NCBI RefSeq assembly: GCF_900104945.1
Contig: NZ_LT629736.1
Coordinates: 1,426,001-1,490,000, forward strand
DNA: 64,000 nt
Direction of reading: 5' to 3'
From: Halopseudomonas xinjiangensis
GTDB taxonomy: Bacteria; Pseudomonadota; Gammaproteobacteria; Pseudomonadales; Pseudomonadaceae
Shown here: one piece after another, positions 51,396-59,158 of the stretch
Position numbering within the stretch: position 1 is the stretch's first letter
Layout: every line of letters begins with the position of its first letter
Translations under genes and position numbers: made by a program
The notes under the pieces: generated by a model
Told to the model about the DNA's origin: nothing
Databases searched by the model: none
What the model saw: the letters and a program-made list of their open reading frames with translations, nothing else

Positions 51396-53486
51396 CTATT
51401 GTTGGCTTCCAGCTGCCTTCATCGCCTCGGTCCAGGTCTGATATTCCCGATGCCGGACGTAGGTCAGGATCTGCCTGGCCTGCTGTTCGCTAAGGCTGTC
51501 ACCAAAGGCGGCCATGCCTTTCGACTGAAATGCCCCGTGCAGAACAATAGCCTCCCACGCCTGACGCACCGCATCCGGTGAATGGCGCAGATCCGGCAAC
51601 ACGCCTCCACCGACGACCCCTGTGCCGTGACATACGGCGCAATAAGCAGCATACAGATCCGAACCTGCCTTGATATCCTCTTCCGATGCCACCACCGGCT
51701 CAGGCGTGCGTTGGCTCTGCGGCACATCTCCAAGCGTCGGCAGGCTTGCCTTGCCATCGAGCTTGAAGACCAGCATACGACTAACATTGCGCACACCAGT
51801 GGCCACTACCGCATCACCACCGAACAGTGCAGCGGAACCGCCCCAACCAGCCATCAGCGCTACGTACTGTTCGCCTTCGTGGCGATAGGTCATAGGCCCG
51901 GCGATAACGCCGGTTTGCGCGTCGAACGACCACAACTCCTTTCCCGCATCGGCGCTGTAGGCCTTGAATTTGCCCGCAGCGGTGCCCTGAAAAACGAGAT
52001 TGCCGGCCGTTGCCAAGGTTCCGCCATTCCAGTGATGCGGATATTCGACGCGCCAGGCAGCTTCTTGCTTGGCCGGATCCCAGGCGATCAGCGCACCGGA
52101 TGTGTAGTCGCGCGGCAACTCGGTGATTTCAGATGAGCCCGAACCGGTATTGAAACCATGCTTGGGTACGTAACTCTTGCCCTCGTTACTGTAGATCCCA
52201 GGCACTTCCTGATACGGGATATAGACCAGCTTCGTCAGCGGGCTGTATGACATCGGGTGCCAGTTGTGCGCCCCGAATGGGCTTGGCCACATTGTCACCG
52301 CTTCTTTCTCGTAGCGGGCGCCGGGGACTTCCACAGGTCGGCCGGTGGCCATGTCGATGCGCTCGGCCCAGGTTACCTTGCCGAACTTCTCCGCCGAGAT
52401 GAGTGCGCCGCTTTCGCGGTCCAGCACATAGAAAAAGCCGTTCTTTGGCGCCTGCATCAACACCTTTCGCGGCTTGCCGTCGACCTCCAGCTCCGCCAAG
52501 GTGATTTGCTGGGTGGCGGTAAAATCCCAGGTGTCGCCCGGATTGACCTGGTAGTACCAGGCCAGCCGACCGGTATCAGGCTTGATTGCCAGGATCGAGG
52601 ACAGGAACAGGTTGTCGCCGCCGCCTGGGCTGCGGATTTCCCGGTTCCAGGGCGAACCGTTGCCGGTTCCCACATAGAGCAGGTCCAGCTCCGGATCGTA
52701 AGCCATCGCGTCCCAGGCGGTACCGCCGCCACCAAGCGACCAGTCGGTATCCTCGCTCCAGGTTTTCGCCGCTTCGGTCAGCTCTGGATGCTCCACAGGC
52801 TGCGATGGGTCCGCCGGCACGGTGTAGAACCGCCAGCGCATCTCGCCTGTTTCCGCATCGTAGGCTGAAAAGTAGCCGCGCACACCGAGCTCAGCGCCGC
52901 CGTTACCGATCATCACCATGCCTTTGACGATACGTGGCGCCGCGGTGATGGTGTATGGCTTGCTGTTGTCGGTTGTCTGCTTGGTCCATACCGGCTCACC
53001 GGTTTTGGCATCGAGCGCAATGAGGCGGCCATCCAGCGTGCCTACGTAAACCTTACCCTTCCATAGCGCCACGCCGCGGTTGACCGCGTCGCAACAGGCG
53101 TGGCGTCCCTTGGCCTTGTTCACCTCGGGATCGAAGCTCCATAAGATTTTTCCCGAATCGGCGTCGACCGCCATGACGCGGCTCCAAGACAACGAGGTGT
53201 ACAGAACGCCGTCGTGATAAAGCGGCGTCGCTTCCAGCCCGCGGTTGTTGTCCAGGTCGATAGACCAGGCGAGTCCGAGCTTCGCCACGCTGTCCTGGTT
53301 GATTTCTTTCAGCGGACTGAAGCGTTGTTCAGCGCGGGTTCGACCATAGCTCAGCCATTCACCGTCGCTCTGCTCGCGCAGCGCCTGTTCATTGACTGGT
53401 GCGGCCAGGGCAGTCAGGGAAAGACCACCAAACGCCCACAGCAGAGCCAGGGTAGAACGCGGGTTGGGTATTATTATTGTCATCAT
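51396..53486 (-). CDS. Quinohemoprotein alcohol dehydrogenase (PQQ and heme c)
   Basis: 696 residues. Signal peptide (STLALLWAFGGLSLTALAA), then an eight-bladed PQQ propeller with the vicinal disulfide GRHACCDAVNRG (about 128), WAW-type docking repeats such as GTLDGRLIALDAKTGEPVW, and calcium/PQQ-site segments (WDAMAYDPELDLLYVGTGNGSPW; PGDTWDF with the catalytic Asp). A C-terminal cytochrome c domain has CAVCHGTGVVGG (about 616) and distal Met in FQSKGMAAFGDSL. This is the type II (soluble) quinohemoprotein class that oxidises primary/secondary alcohols in the periplasm. PQQ synthesis genes are not in the window. Confidence 0.94.
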   Translation of the reverse strand: MMTIIIPNPRSTLALLWAFGGLSLTALAAPVNEQALREQSDGEWLSYGRTRAEQRFSPLKEINQDSVAKLGLAWSIDLDNNRGLEATPLYHDGVLYTSLSWSRVMAVDADSGKILWSFDPEVNKAKGRHACCDAVNRGVALWKGKVYVGTLDGRLIALDAKTGEPVWTKQTTDNSKPYTITAAPRIVKGMVMIGNGGAELGVRGYFSAYDAETGEMRWRFYTVPADPSQPVEHPELTEAAKTWSEDTDWSLGGGGTAWDAMAYDPELDLLYVGTGNGSPWNREIRSPGGGDNLFLSSILAIKPDTGRLAWYYQVNPGDTWDFTATQQITLAELEVDGKPRKVLMQAPKNGFFYVLDRESGALISAEKFGKVTWAERIDMATGRPVEVPGARYEKEAVTMWPSPFGAHNWHPMSYSPLTKLVYIPYQEVPGIYSNEGKSYVPKHGFNTGSGSSEITELPRDYTSGALIAWDPAKQEAAWRVEYPHHWNGGTLATAGNLVFQGTAAGKFKAYSADAGKELWSFDAQTGVIAGPMTYRHEGEQYVALMAGWGGSAALFGGDAVVATGVRNVSRMLVFKLDGKASLPTLGDVPQSQRTPEPVVASEEDIKAGSDLYAAYCAVCHGTGVVGGGVLPDLRHSPDAVRQAWEAIVLHGAFQSKGMAAFGDSLSEQQARQILTYVRHREYQTWTEAMKAAGSQQ

Positions 53487-53564
53487 GGTTTCCCTTGAGC
53501 TTGTACGTCTATGGCGGCCGCTTCCCGTTCAGAGGTGCGAGCCGGCTCACCGGCATGCTTCGAA

Positions 53565-53606
53565 TGTATGCGGGTGGACGCTGAGGTTTCACCCCCCTGA
53601 TGGGGG
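53565..53606 (-). promoter_or_regulatory. Putative LAL-regulator box and promoter of the PQQ dehydrogenase
   Basis: On the minus strand: CCCCC-ATCA-GGGGGG (53606-53592), exactly 21 nt, CATACA (53570-53565). Predicted leader about 72 nt. Matches the layout upstream of the DUF1302 gene. Confidence 0.6.
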
Positions 53607-53635
53607 AGCAGTACCGCTTCAAGAGGCAACCACAG

Positions 53636-53667
53636 AAACAAAAAAGGCCCTGAGAGGGCCTTTTTTT
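53636..53667. terminator. Bidirectional terminator downstream of nrdJb
   Basis: GGCCCT-GAG-AGGGCC (53646-53660) with A-rich sequence before and T7 after; on the minus strand the A-rich side becomes the T tract behind nrdJb. Confidence 0.88.
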
Positions 53668-53688
53668 AGGGAAGCGATACTTGATCGC

Positions 53689-54390
53689 TCAGCCGCATTT
53701 GCTATCGCCGCAGCTCAAGCAGGTCATGCAGCCGTCCATCAACACCGCCGCCTGGGTGTGGCACTTTCCGCACATCTGCGCTCCGGGCGGATAGGTCTCG
53801 GTGCTGTCGTCACAATCGGCCGCGGCCTGGCTCTGCGGGTTCATGTTGACGAACTCGGCACGCTTCTGCTCGAGATAGGCGCGCTGGTGCTCGTCCATTT
53901 CGCTGCTCATCATGCCGATGCGCTTGAGATGCTGCTCGAGTACGTCGCCAATTTCGGCTACCAGCGATGGCATCCAGCGGCCACCGCGCTTCATGTAGCC
54001 ACCCTTGGGGTCGAACACGCTGCGCAGCTCTTCGACCAGGAAGGTGCAATCACCGCCCTTGCGGAACACGGCAGAGATGATCAGCGTCAGGGCCGAGATC
54101 CACTGGTAGTGCTCCATGTTCTTCGAGTTGATGAAAATCTCGAAAGGGCGGCGCATCTCATGGTCACTGCCGTGGTTGAGCACCACGTCATTGATGGTCA
54201 CATAGATCGCATGCTCCGAGTTCGGCGTTTTGATCTTGTATGTCGAGCCTTCAAGAAACTCGGGACGCTTGAGTTTCTCATGCATTTCCTCGAGCTTGGG
54301 TGCAGCCGGTGCGGCAGGCGCCTCGACCTTGGGCTCTTCCGGCTTGACCACAGAGTAGTCGACGATCTTGCTGCTGATTTTCAGAACCAT
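53689..54390 (-). CDS. nrdJb: Ribonucleotide reductase class II, NrdJb subunit
   Basis: 233 residues. Corresponds to the C-terminal part of class II RNR, which in P. aeruginosa is a separate gene. TSCPD-like domain with EFLEGSTYKIKTPNSEHAIYVTINDVV and RPFEIFINSKNMEHYQWISALTLIISAVFRKG; the tail carries paired cysteines (CGKCHTQAAVLMDGCMTCLSCGDSKCG), which should shuttle reducing equivalents to the NrdJa active site. ATG 54390 (MVLKISSKIVDYSV) has GAGGAAAAG upstream. 73 bp behind nrdJa. Confidence 0.92.
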   Translation of the reverse strand: MVLKISSKIVDYSVVKPEEPKVEAPAAPAAPKLEEMHEKLKRPEFLEGSTYKIKTPNSEHAIYVTINDVVLNHGSDHEMRRPFEIFINSKNMEHYQWISALTLIISAVFRKGGDCTFLVEELRSVFDPKGGYMKRGGRWMPSLVAEIGDVLEQHLKRIGMMSSEMDEHQRAYLEQKRAEFVNMNPQSQAAADCDDSTETYPPGAQMCGKCHTQAAVLMDGCMTCLSCGDSKCG

Positions 54391-54463
54391 GTTTCTTTTC
54401 CTCACCCCGCTCCGCGGGGCTTCACTCAATCGTTGGATGTGGCAGACAGGGTCCGCCAGCCGC

Positions 54464-56617
54464 TCAGAACTTGCCGTAGTAGCCTTCTTTCAAGGCGTCG
54501 TACAGGTTCGCCGCGCTGTGCAGTTCGCCGTCGTACTCGATCTCGTCTCCGCCCTTGGCCTCGATGAAGGTGCCGTCTTCAAGCTTGAAGCGGTAGGTAG
54601 TGTTGGCCAGATCCTGCTCCTTGACCAGCACGCCCTGGAACGCCTCGGGGTTGAAGCGGAAGGTGGTGCAACCCTTCAGACCCTTGTGGTAGGCGTACAT
54701 GTAAATGTCTTTGAAGTCTTCGTACGGATAATCGGTCGGCACGTTGGCAGTCTTGGAGATCGACGAGTCGATCCACTTCTGCGCGGCGGCCTGGACATCG
54801 ACGTGCTCGGTCGGCTTCACATCGTCCGCAGCGATGAAATATTCCGGCAGGTTGCGGGTGCCGGCTTCCATGCTCGGCAACGCTTCGGCATTGACGAAGT
54901 GGCGATAGGCGAGCAGCTCGAAGCTGAACACGTCGACCTTTTCCTTCGACTTCTTGCCTTCACGGATCACGTTACGGAAATAGTGATGCGCGAAGCTCGG
55001 CTCGATGCCATTCGAGGCGTTATTGGCCAACGACAGCGAGATGGTGCCGGTCGGTGCGATCGAGCTGTGGTGCGTGAAGCGCGAGCCCTTTTCGGCCAGC
55101 GCTTCGACCAGAGCCTTGTCTTCGCCCGCCACTTGCTGCATATAGCGGCTGTACTTGGCCCAGAGTACTTTGCCCTTCACCTTCTGGCCGACCTTGAAGC
55201 CGTCCTTGCGCATGTCGGGACGCTTGGCCAGCATCGCCTCGGTCACGTCGAACTCTTCGTCCATGATAGGCGCGGCGCCCTTCTCTTCGCTCAGCGCCAG
55301 CGAGGTGCGCCAGCCCTGGATCGCCATCTCCTTGGAAACCTGCTCGGTGAATTCCAGCGAACGCGCGTCGCCGTACTTCATGCACAGCATGGTCATCGTC
55401 GAGCCCAGGCCGAGGAAGCCCATGCCATGGCGACGCTTGCGGAAGATTTCGTTGCGCTGCTGTTCCAGCGGCAGGCCGTTGATCTCGACTACGTTGTCCA
55501 GCATGCGGGTGAAGATGTCGACGACCTTGCGGTACTCGTCCCAATCGAACCGCGCCTTGTCGGTGAACGGATCGCGAACAAACAGAGTCAGGTTGATCGA
55601 ACCCAGCAGGCAGGCGCCATACGGCGGCAGCGGCTGCTCGCCACAGGGGTTGGTTGCGCGAATCTCTTCACAGAACCAATTGTTGTTCATCTGGTTGACG
55701 CGGTCGATCAGGATGAAGCCTGGCTCGGCGAAGTCGTAAGTGCTGGTCATGATCATGTCCCAGATCCGACGAGCCTTCAGCGTTTTGAATACACGGCAGG
55801 CCACCTGGCCATCGGCACGGCTGACATAACGCTCGGTATTCGGCCATTCGCGCCAGATCACCTGCTCCGGATCATCGAGATTGACCTTGTCGGCTTCGGC
55901 TTCGGCCGGAGTCAGGGGGAACGACAGCTTCCAGTCACCGTCGGTTTCGACGGCCTTCATGAAGTCTTCGGTAATCAGCAGCGACAGGTTGAACTGACGC
56001 AGACGACCGCCCTCGCGCTTGGCACGGATGAAATCGGCTACGTCCGGATGACCGACGTCGAAGGTCGCCATCTGCGCACCGCGGCGGCCGCCGGCTGACG
56101 AGACGGTGAAGCACATCTTGTCGTAGATATCCATGAACGACAGCGGGCCGGAGGTATACGCGCCAGCGCCGGACACGTAGGCACCTTTCGGGCGCAGCGT
56201 GGAGAACTCGTAACCGATACCGCAACCAGCCTTCAGCGTCAGACCGGCCTCATGCAACTTGGACAGGATATCGTCCATCGAGTCGCCGATCGTGGCCGAC
56301 ACGGTGCAGTTGATAGTCGAGGTCGCAGGCTTGTGCTCGAGCGCGCCGGCATTGGACGTGATACGGCCAGCCGGAATCGCACCGTGGCGCAACGCCCATA
56401 GAAATTTCTCGTGCCACTCTTCACGGAGCTCGGGTAATTCCACATCAGCCAAGGCACGGGCAACACGCTGGTAGCTCTCATCGACGCTCTTGTCGATCGC
56501 GACCCCGTCCTTGGTCTTGAGGCGATATTTGGTATCCCAGATGTCTTCCGAAGCAGGCTGCATCGGGATGCTGGTGACCACGTTATGCAGGCGCTGCACC
56601 TTGGCTGTTTGGCTCAT
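54464..56617 (-). CDS. nrdJa: Adenosylcobalamin-dependent ribonucleotide reductase, NrdJa subunit
   Basis: 717 residues. Oxygen-independent, B12-dependent reduction of ribonucleotides. Ten-stranded barrel motifs: AGRITSNAGALEH, KPATSTINCTVSATIGDSMDDIL, the active-site NPCGEQPLPPYGACLLGSINL, GMGFLGLGSTMTMLC and APTGTISLSLANNASNGIEPSF. The frame stops after the barrel and the thiol-transfer tail is supplied by nrdJb. Ends with a short domain EAKGGDEIEYDGELHSAANLYDALKEGYYG. Upstream NrdR-like boxes suggest repression when dATP is high. Confidence 0.95.
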   Translation of the reverse strand: MSQTAKVQRLHNVVTSIPMQPASEDIWDTKYRLKTKDGVAIDKSVDESYQRVARALADVELPELREEWHEKFLWALRHGAIPAGRITSNAGALEHKPATSTINCTVSATIGDSMDDILSKLHEAGLTLKAGCGIGYEFSTLRPKGAYVSGAGAYTSGPLSFMDIYDKMCFTVSSAGGRRGAQMATFDVGHPDVADFIRAKREGGRLRQFNLSLLITEDFMKAVETDGDWKLSFPLTPAEAEADKVNLDDPEQVIWREWPNTERYVSRADGQVACRVFKTLKARRIWDMIMTSTYDFAEPGFILIDRVNQMNNNWFCEEIRATNPCGEQPLPPYGACLLGSINLTLFVRDPFTDKARFDWDEYRKVVDIFTRMLDNVVEINGLPLEQQRNEIFRKRRHGMGFLGLGSTMTMLCMKYGDARSLEFTEQVSKEMAIQGWRTSLALSEEKGAAPIMDEEFDVTEAMLAKRPDMRKDGFKVGQKVKGKVLWAKYSRYMQQVAGEDKALVEALAEKGSRFTHHSSIAPTGTISLSLANNASNGIEPSFAHHYFRNVIREGKKSKEKVDVFSFELLAYRHFVNAEALPSMEAGTRNLPEYFIAADDVKPTEHVDVQAAAQKWIDSSISKTANVPTDYPYEDFKDIYMYAYHKGLKGCTTFRFNPEAFQGVLVKEQDLANTTYRFKLEDGTFIEAKGGDEIEYDGELHSAANLYDALKEGYYGKF

Positions 56618-56652
56618 GTTTTTCTCCTGAGACGCTCGACTACACCGTAAAA

Positions 56653-56686
56653 GCCCGCCGGCTCAGGGGTTTACCGAGCGGCGGGC
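56653..56686 (-). terminator. Terminator-like hairpin in the nrdJ leader
   Basis: GCCCGCCG (56653-56660) pairs with CGGCGGGC (56679-56686); on the minus strand it is followed by TTTT, 30-35 bases before the nrdJa ATG. It lies downstream of the NrdR-like boxes, so nrdJ transcripts starting there must read through it. It could also be the end of the upstream DUF1285 transcript. Confidence 0.6.
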
Positions 56687-56699
56687 CTTTAGGCAAGAA

Positions 56700-56780
56700 A
56701 CACTACTTGTTGTGCATTTCGACGAATCCTAGACCTACATATGGTAAAGATCAACTCGAAAAATACACTATTTTGCGACC
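56700..56780 (-). promoter_or_regulatory. Three NrdR-like boxes upstream of nrdJa
   Basis: ACACTACTTGTTGTGC (56700-56715) agrees with the NrdR consensus ACACWATATATWGTGT at 12 of 16 positions. A second, GACCTACATATGGTAA (56732-56747), starts 32 bp further and a weaker third, ACACTATTTTGCGACC (56765-56780), 33 bp beyond. The spacing equals three helical turns, as in known tandem NrdR sites. Confidence 0.6.
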
Positions 56781-56869
56781 AGGGAATCTTGACTTGGCGC
56801 GAAGCCGCACGGGGACTGGGGTGGCCGCCAGGGGGGGAGCGAGCGACGCGCCTGAAGGCGAAAACCGGT

Positions 56870-57463
56870 TCAGCCGGGCGTGGCAGAACCGTCGATGGGA
56901 AAGAACTCGCCGTGGCTCCATACACCTAGCGCGGGGCGGCCGTTGTGCTCGTGCTCGACCGCCCGGTCGGCAAGTTCATAAAACACGCTGCGACCGATCA
57001 GTGCCTCGAGGTTGTCACGCACCCGCACGTAAGGAGATGGCTCACCGGTTTCCGACTCGATACTGACGCGGATCGGATTGTCCGGACCGGCTTCGACATC
57101 GTCTTCGAGGTTGGTGGTGAACGTGAGCACCTGGTCCCTGCCCTCGCCACGAACGGACAGACGCACCGCGACGAACGGCGCATCATCGACCTGGATTGCC
57201 CAGCGCTCGACAGGGGTAACCAGATAATAGCGACCATCATCATCGTGGCGCAGAATACCGGAAAACAGCTGTGCCAGGGCCAGGCGCTTGATCGGGCCGC
57301 CTTCGTGATACCAGGTACCGTCGCGGGCGATGCGCATGTCCATCTCGCCGCTTAGCGGAGGGTTCCACAAATGCACCGGGGCTGGCGCCCGGCGCTTGAC
57401 CAGATCCTGGTGATCGGGAATATCGTCCAGCAATGATTCGGGATTGCGCTTGTCATCAGTCAT
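56870..57463 (-). CDS. DUF1285 protein
   Basis: 197 residues, soluble. Family core VHLWNPPLSGEMDMRIARDGTWYHEGGPIKRLALAQLFSGILRHDDDGRYYLVTPVERWAIQVDDAPF. DUF1285 folds as paired small beta domains of unknown function, widely conserved in pseudomonads. It lies 11 bp behind the DUF4823 lipoprotein gene, forming a two- or three-gene unit. Confidence 0.92.
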   Translation of the reverse strand: MTDDKRNPESLLDDIPDHQDLVKRRAPAPVHLWNPPLSGEMDMRIARDGTWYHEGGPIKRLALAQLFSGILRHDDDGRYYLVTPVERWAIQVDDAPFVAVRLSVRGEGRDQVLTFTTNLEDDVEAGPDNPIRVSIESETGEPSPYVRVRDNLEALIGRSVFYELADRAVEHEHNGRPALGVWSHGEFFPIDGSATPG

Positions 57464-57474
57464 GCGAGCCTCCG

Positions 57475-58071
57475 TCAGCGACCAAGCAGGCGCCGGGTAT
57501 AGTCTTCGAGCGGCGGTCGCAACAGGTCTTCGGCGTTGGCCTTGTAGAACTGCAGGAAGCCGCCGCGCGTTTCGATGGTTACAAAGTCGACAACATGCTC
57601 GGTGGAAGTTTCAATGAGGATCAGCTGCAGCACGGCTCGGTCGATCCCGACGTCGCTCCAGCTGTCCCTCCTTTCCCACTGCTCCGTAGTGCTGACGCCT
57701 TCGCGAGCGCTGGCGAATCGGGTGTACATGAGATAGTGAGCGCGCTGCATCCGAGCTGCCAAAAGCGCTTCCTCCAACCCAAGCGGTTGCTCCGCACGGC
57801 GCACCAACGGGAACACTTGCACGGCGGCGGCGAAGGCTTCCTCCGCAACAACGTTCGGCCGTGCATAGGGATGGCCGACCGGAACGAAGTGTCCCTGTGC
57901 TATGTAAAGCTGCGAGTCGCTCTGCAACGTGCGACTGGCGCTGCGATGGATCTGGTAGTGATCCATGAGCCCGGTATCGCCGAGGTAGTACCTGGCCTCC
58001 TTCTGCATGTCCGAAGGTTTCATGCATCCAGCAAGCATCAGGACAGATACAACCAGGACGATCCAGCGCAT
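57475..58071 (-). CDS. DUF4823 lipoprotein
   Basis: 198 residues; lipoprotein signal MRWIVLVVSVLMLAGC with lipobox LAGC. Mature part: SASRTLQSDSQLYIAQGHFVPVGHPYARPNVVAEEAFAAAVQVFP, typical of DUF4823. Located 18 bp behind the radical-SAM gene and just before the DUF1285 gene. Function unknown. Confidence 0.9.
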   Translation of the reverse strand: MRWIVLVVSVLMLAGCMKPSDMQKEARYYLGDTGLMDHYQIHRSASRTLQSDSQLYIAQGHFVPVGHPYARPNVVAEEAFAAAVQVFPLVRRAEQPLGLEEALLAARMQRAHYLMYTRFASAREGVSTTEQWERRDSWSDVGIDRAVLQLILIETSTEHVVDFVTIETRGGFLQFYKANAEDLLRPPLEDYTRRLLGR

Positions 58072-58089
58072 CGGGTTACTCCGGTAGTG

Positions 58090-58986
58090 TCAAAGGGCGC
58101 GCATCCATTCCGGACGCAGACGGGCGGTAGCCGGGCTTTCAATTGCAGTGCGCACTTGTGCCAGCATGCGCGCCTTGTCCGCTCCGAGAATGCCTTTCAG
58201 AACCAAATAGTTGGAGGCATGGTCGCTGCGAAAGACCGTGTCTTTCAACTCGAGCGAGGACACCAGGCGTTCGATCTCAAGGAATAACCCTTGTTGTTCC
58301 AGCGGCCGAAAGTCGGGGAACTGCTCCTGGTAGCGCTCCATGCCTTGAGGAAAACTCACGACCAGCGTGGAGAGGAATTCGGGTTGTGTGGCGTTCATCA
58401 GCCTGGCGGAATTGTCCGCGTGCTGCTCGCTGAGGCTCTGGCCCCCAAGCCCGTTGAGAATCATCACCGAACGTTGCAGCCCCGCCTCGCCCGCCTTGAG
58501 CAAAGCCTCCTCGGTTGAGGCATAGGTTTCGCCCTTGTTGACCCGGCGCAGCACTTCGTCATCGCCGGACTCGGCGCCCACATAGATCATCGCCAGGCCT
58601 GCCTCGCGAAGCTCGCCAAGTTCATCGACCGACTTGCGCTTCAGATTGCGCGGCAGACAGTACGACGTGACGCGCTCCACGGTCGGCATGTGTTCGCGTA
58701 TGGCCTCAAGTATCCGCAACAACCGGTGGGTTGGCAGAATCATCGCGTCGCCGTCTGCGAGAAAAACCCGCTGTACGATCAGGTGCTCGCCGCAACGGCG
58801 AATCTCTTCCATGACGTCCTGCTCGTCACGAGCGCGGAATTTCTTCTGCGGCGCGGTGTACATCTCGCAGAACGTACATCTGTTCCAGGAACAGCCGTTG
58901 GTCACCGGAAGGATCAGCGAATGCGCCTCGCTCGGCGGACGGAAGACGGGTTCGATATAGCTGATCGGGAACGAATTCTGGGGCAT
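58090..58986 (-). CDS. Radical SAM protein with CX4CX2C cluster motif
   Basis: 298 residues. N-terminal cluster segment LPVTNGCSWNRCTFCEMYT, where the three cysteines are spaced C-x4-C-x2-C instead of the usual CX3CX2C; then a TIM-barrel fold with FLADGDAMILPTHRLLRIL, and LAMIYVGAESGDDEVLRRVNKG (the GAESG SAM-binding step). Belongs to the COG1032-like group; substrate unknown. Probably heads the unit with DUF4823 and DUF1285 genes, and diverges from the first carboxylesterase gene. Confidence 0.9.
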   Translation of the reverse strand: MPQNSFPISYIEPVFRPPSEAHSLILPVTNGCSWNRCTFCEMYTAPQKKFRARDEQDVMEEIRRCGEHLIVQRVFLADGDAMILPTHRLLRILEAIREHMPTVERVTSYCLPRNLKRKSVDELGELREAGLAMIYVGAESGDDEVLRRVNKGETYASTEEALLKAGEAGLQRSVMILNGLGGQSLSEQHADNSARLMNATQPEFLSTLVVSFPQGMERYQEQFPDFRPLEQQGLFLEIERLVSSLELKDTVFRSDHASNYLVLKGILGADKARMLAQVRTAIESPATARLRPEWMRAL

Positions 58987-59048
58987 GGATTCTCAATAGA
59001 GTTGACTTCGCAACCCGTCAAAATAGACCAGATACACGCGGAGTTAAA

Positions 59049-59093
59049 CCCCCCGATCGGGTTTTGGCGCCAAGGCAGGCGATTGCTCTAAGG
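59049..59093 (+). promoter_or_regulatory. Candidate LAL-type box upstream of first carboxylesterase
   Basis: CCCCCC-GATC-GGG (59049-59061) followed by TTTT. The C side matches the boxes at 45117 and 53606 fully, the G side half. The position, about 100 bp before the ATG, is like the others, but the -10 (a TCTAAG near 59088) is weak. Confidence 0.4.
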
Positions 59094-59158
59094 TACAGGG
59101 CCCAATCGGGATAAAAGTCGGATATGACCCAACGTCATACAACTTCGGGAACAGAACA

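Noticed and set aside
54368-56098. 576-codon open frame on the plus strand across nrdJab
   Set aside because: Antisense shadow of a strongly conserved gene with high-GC codon use; no recognisable domain and no ribosome-binding site.
56618-56869. Cobalamin riboswitch before the B12-dependent reductase
   Set aside because: Only about 250 bp, no B12-box-like core or multi-helix layout seen; NrdR-like boxes explain regulation better.
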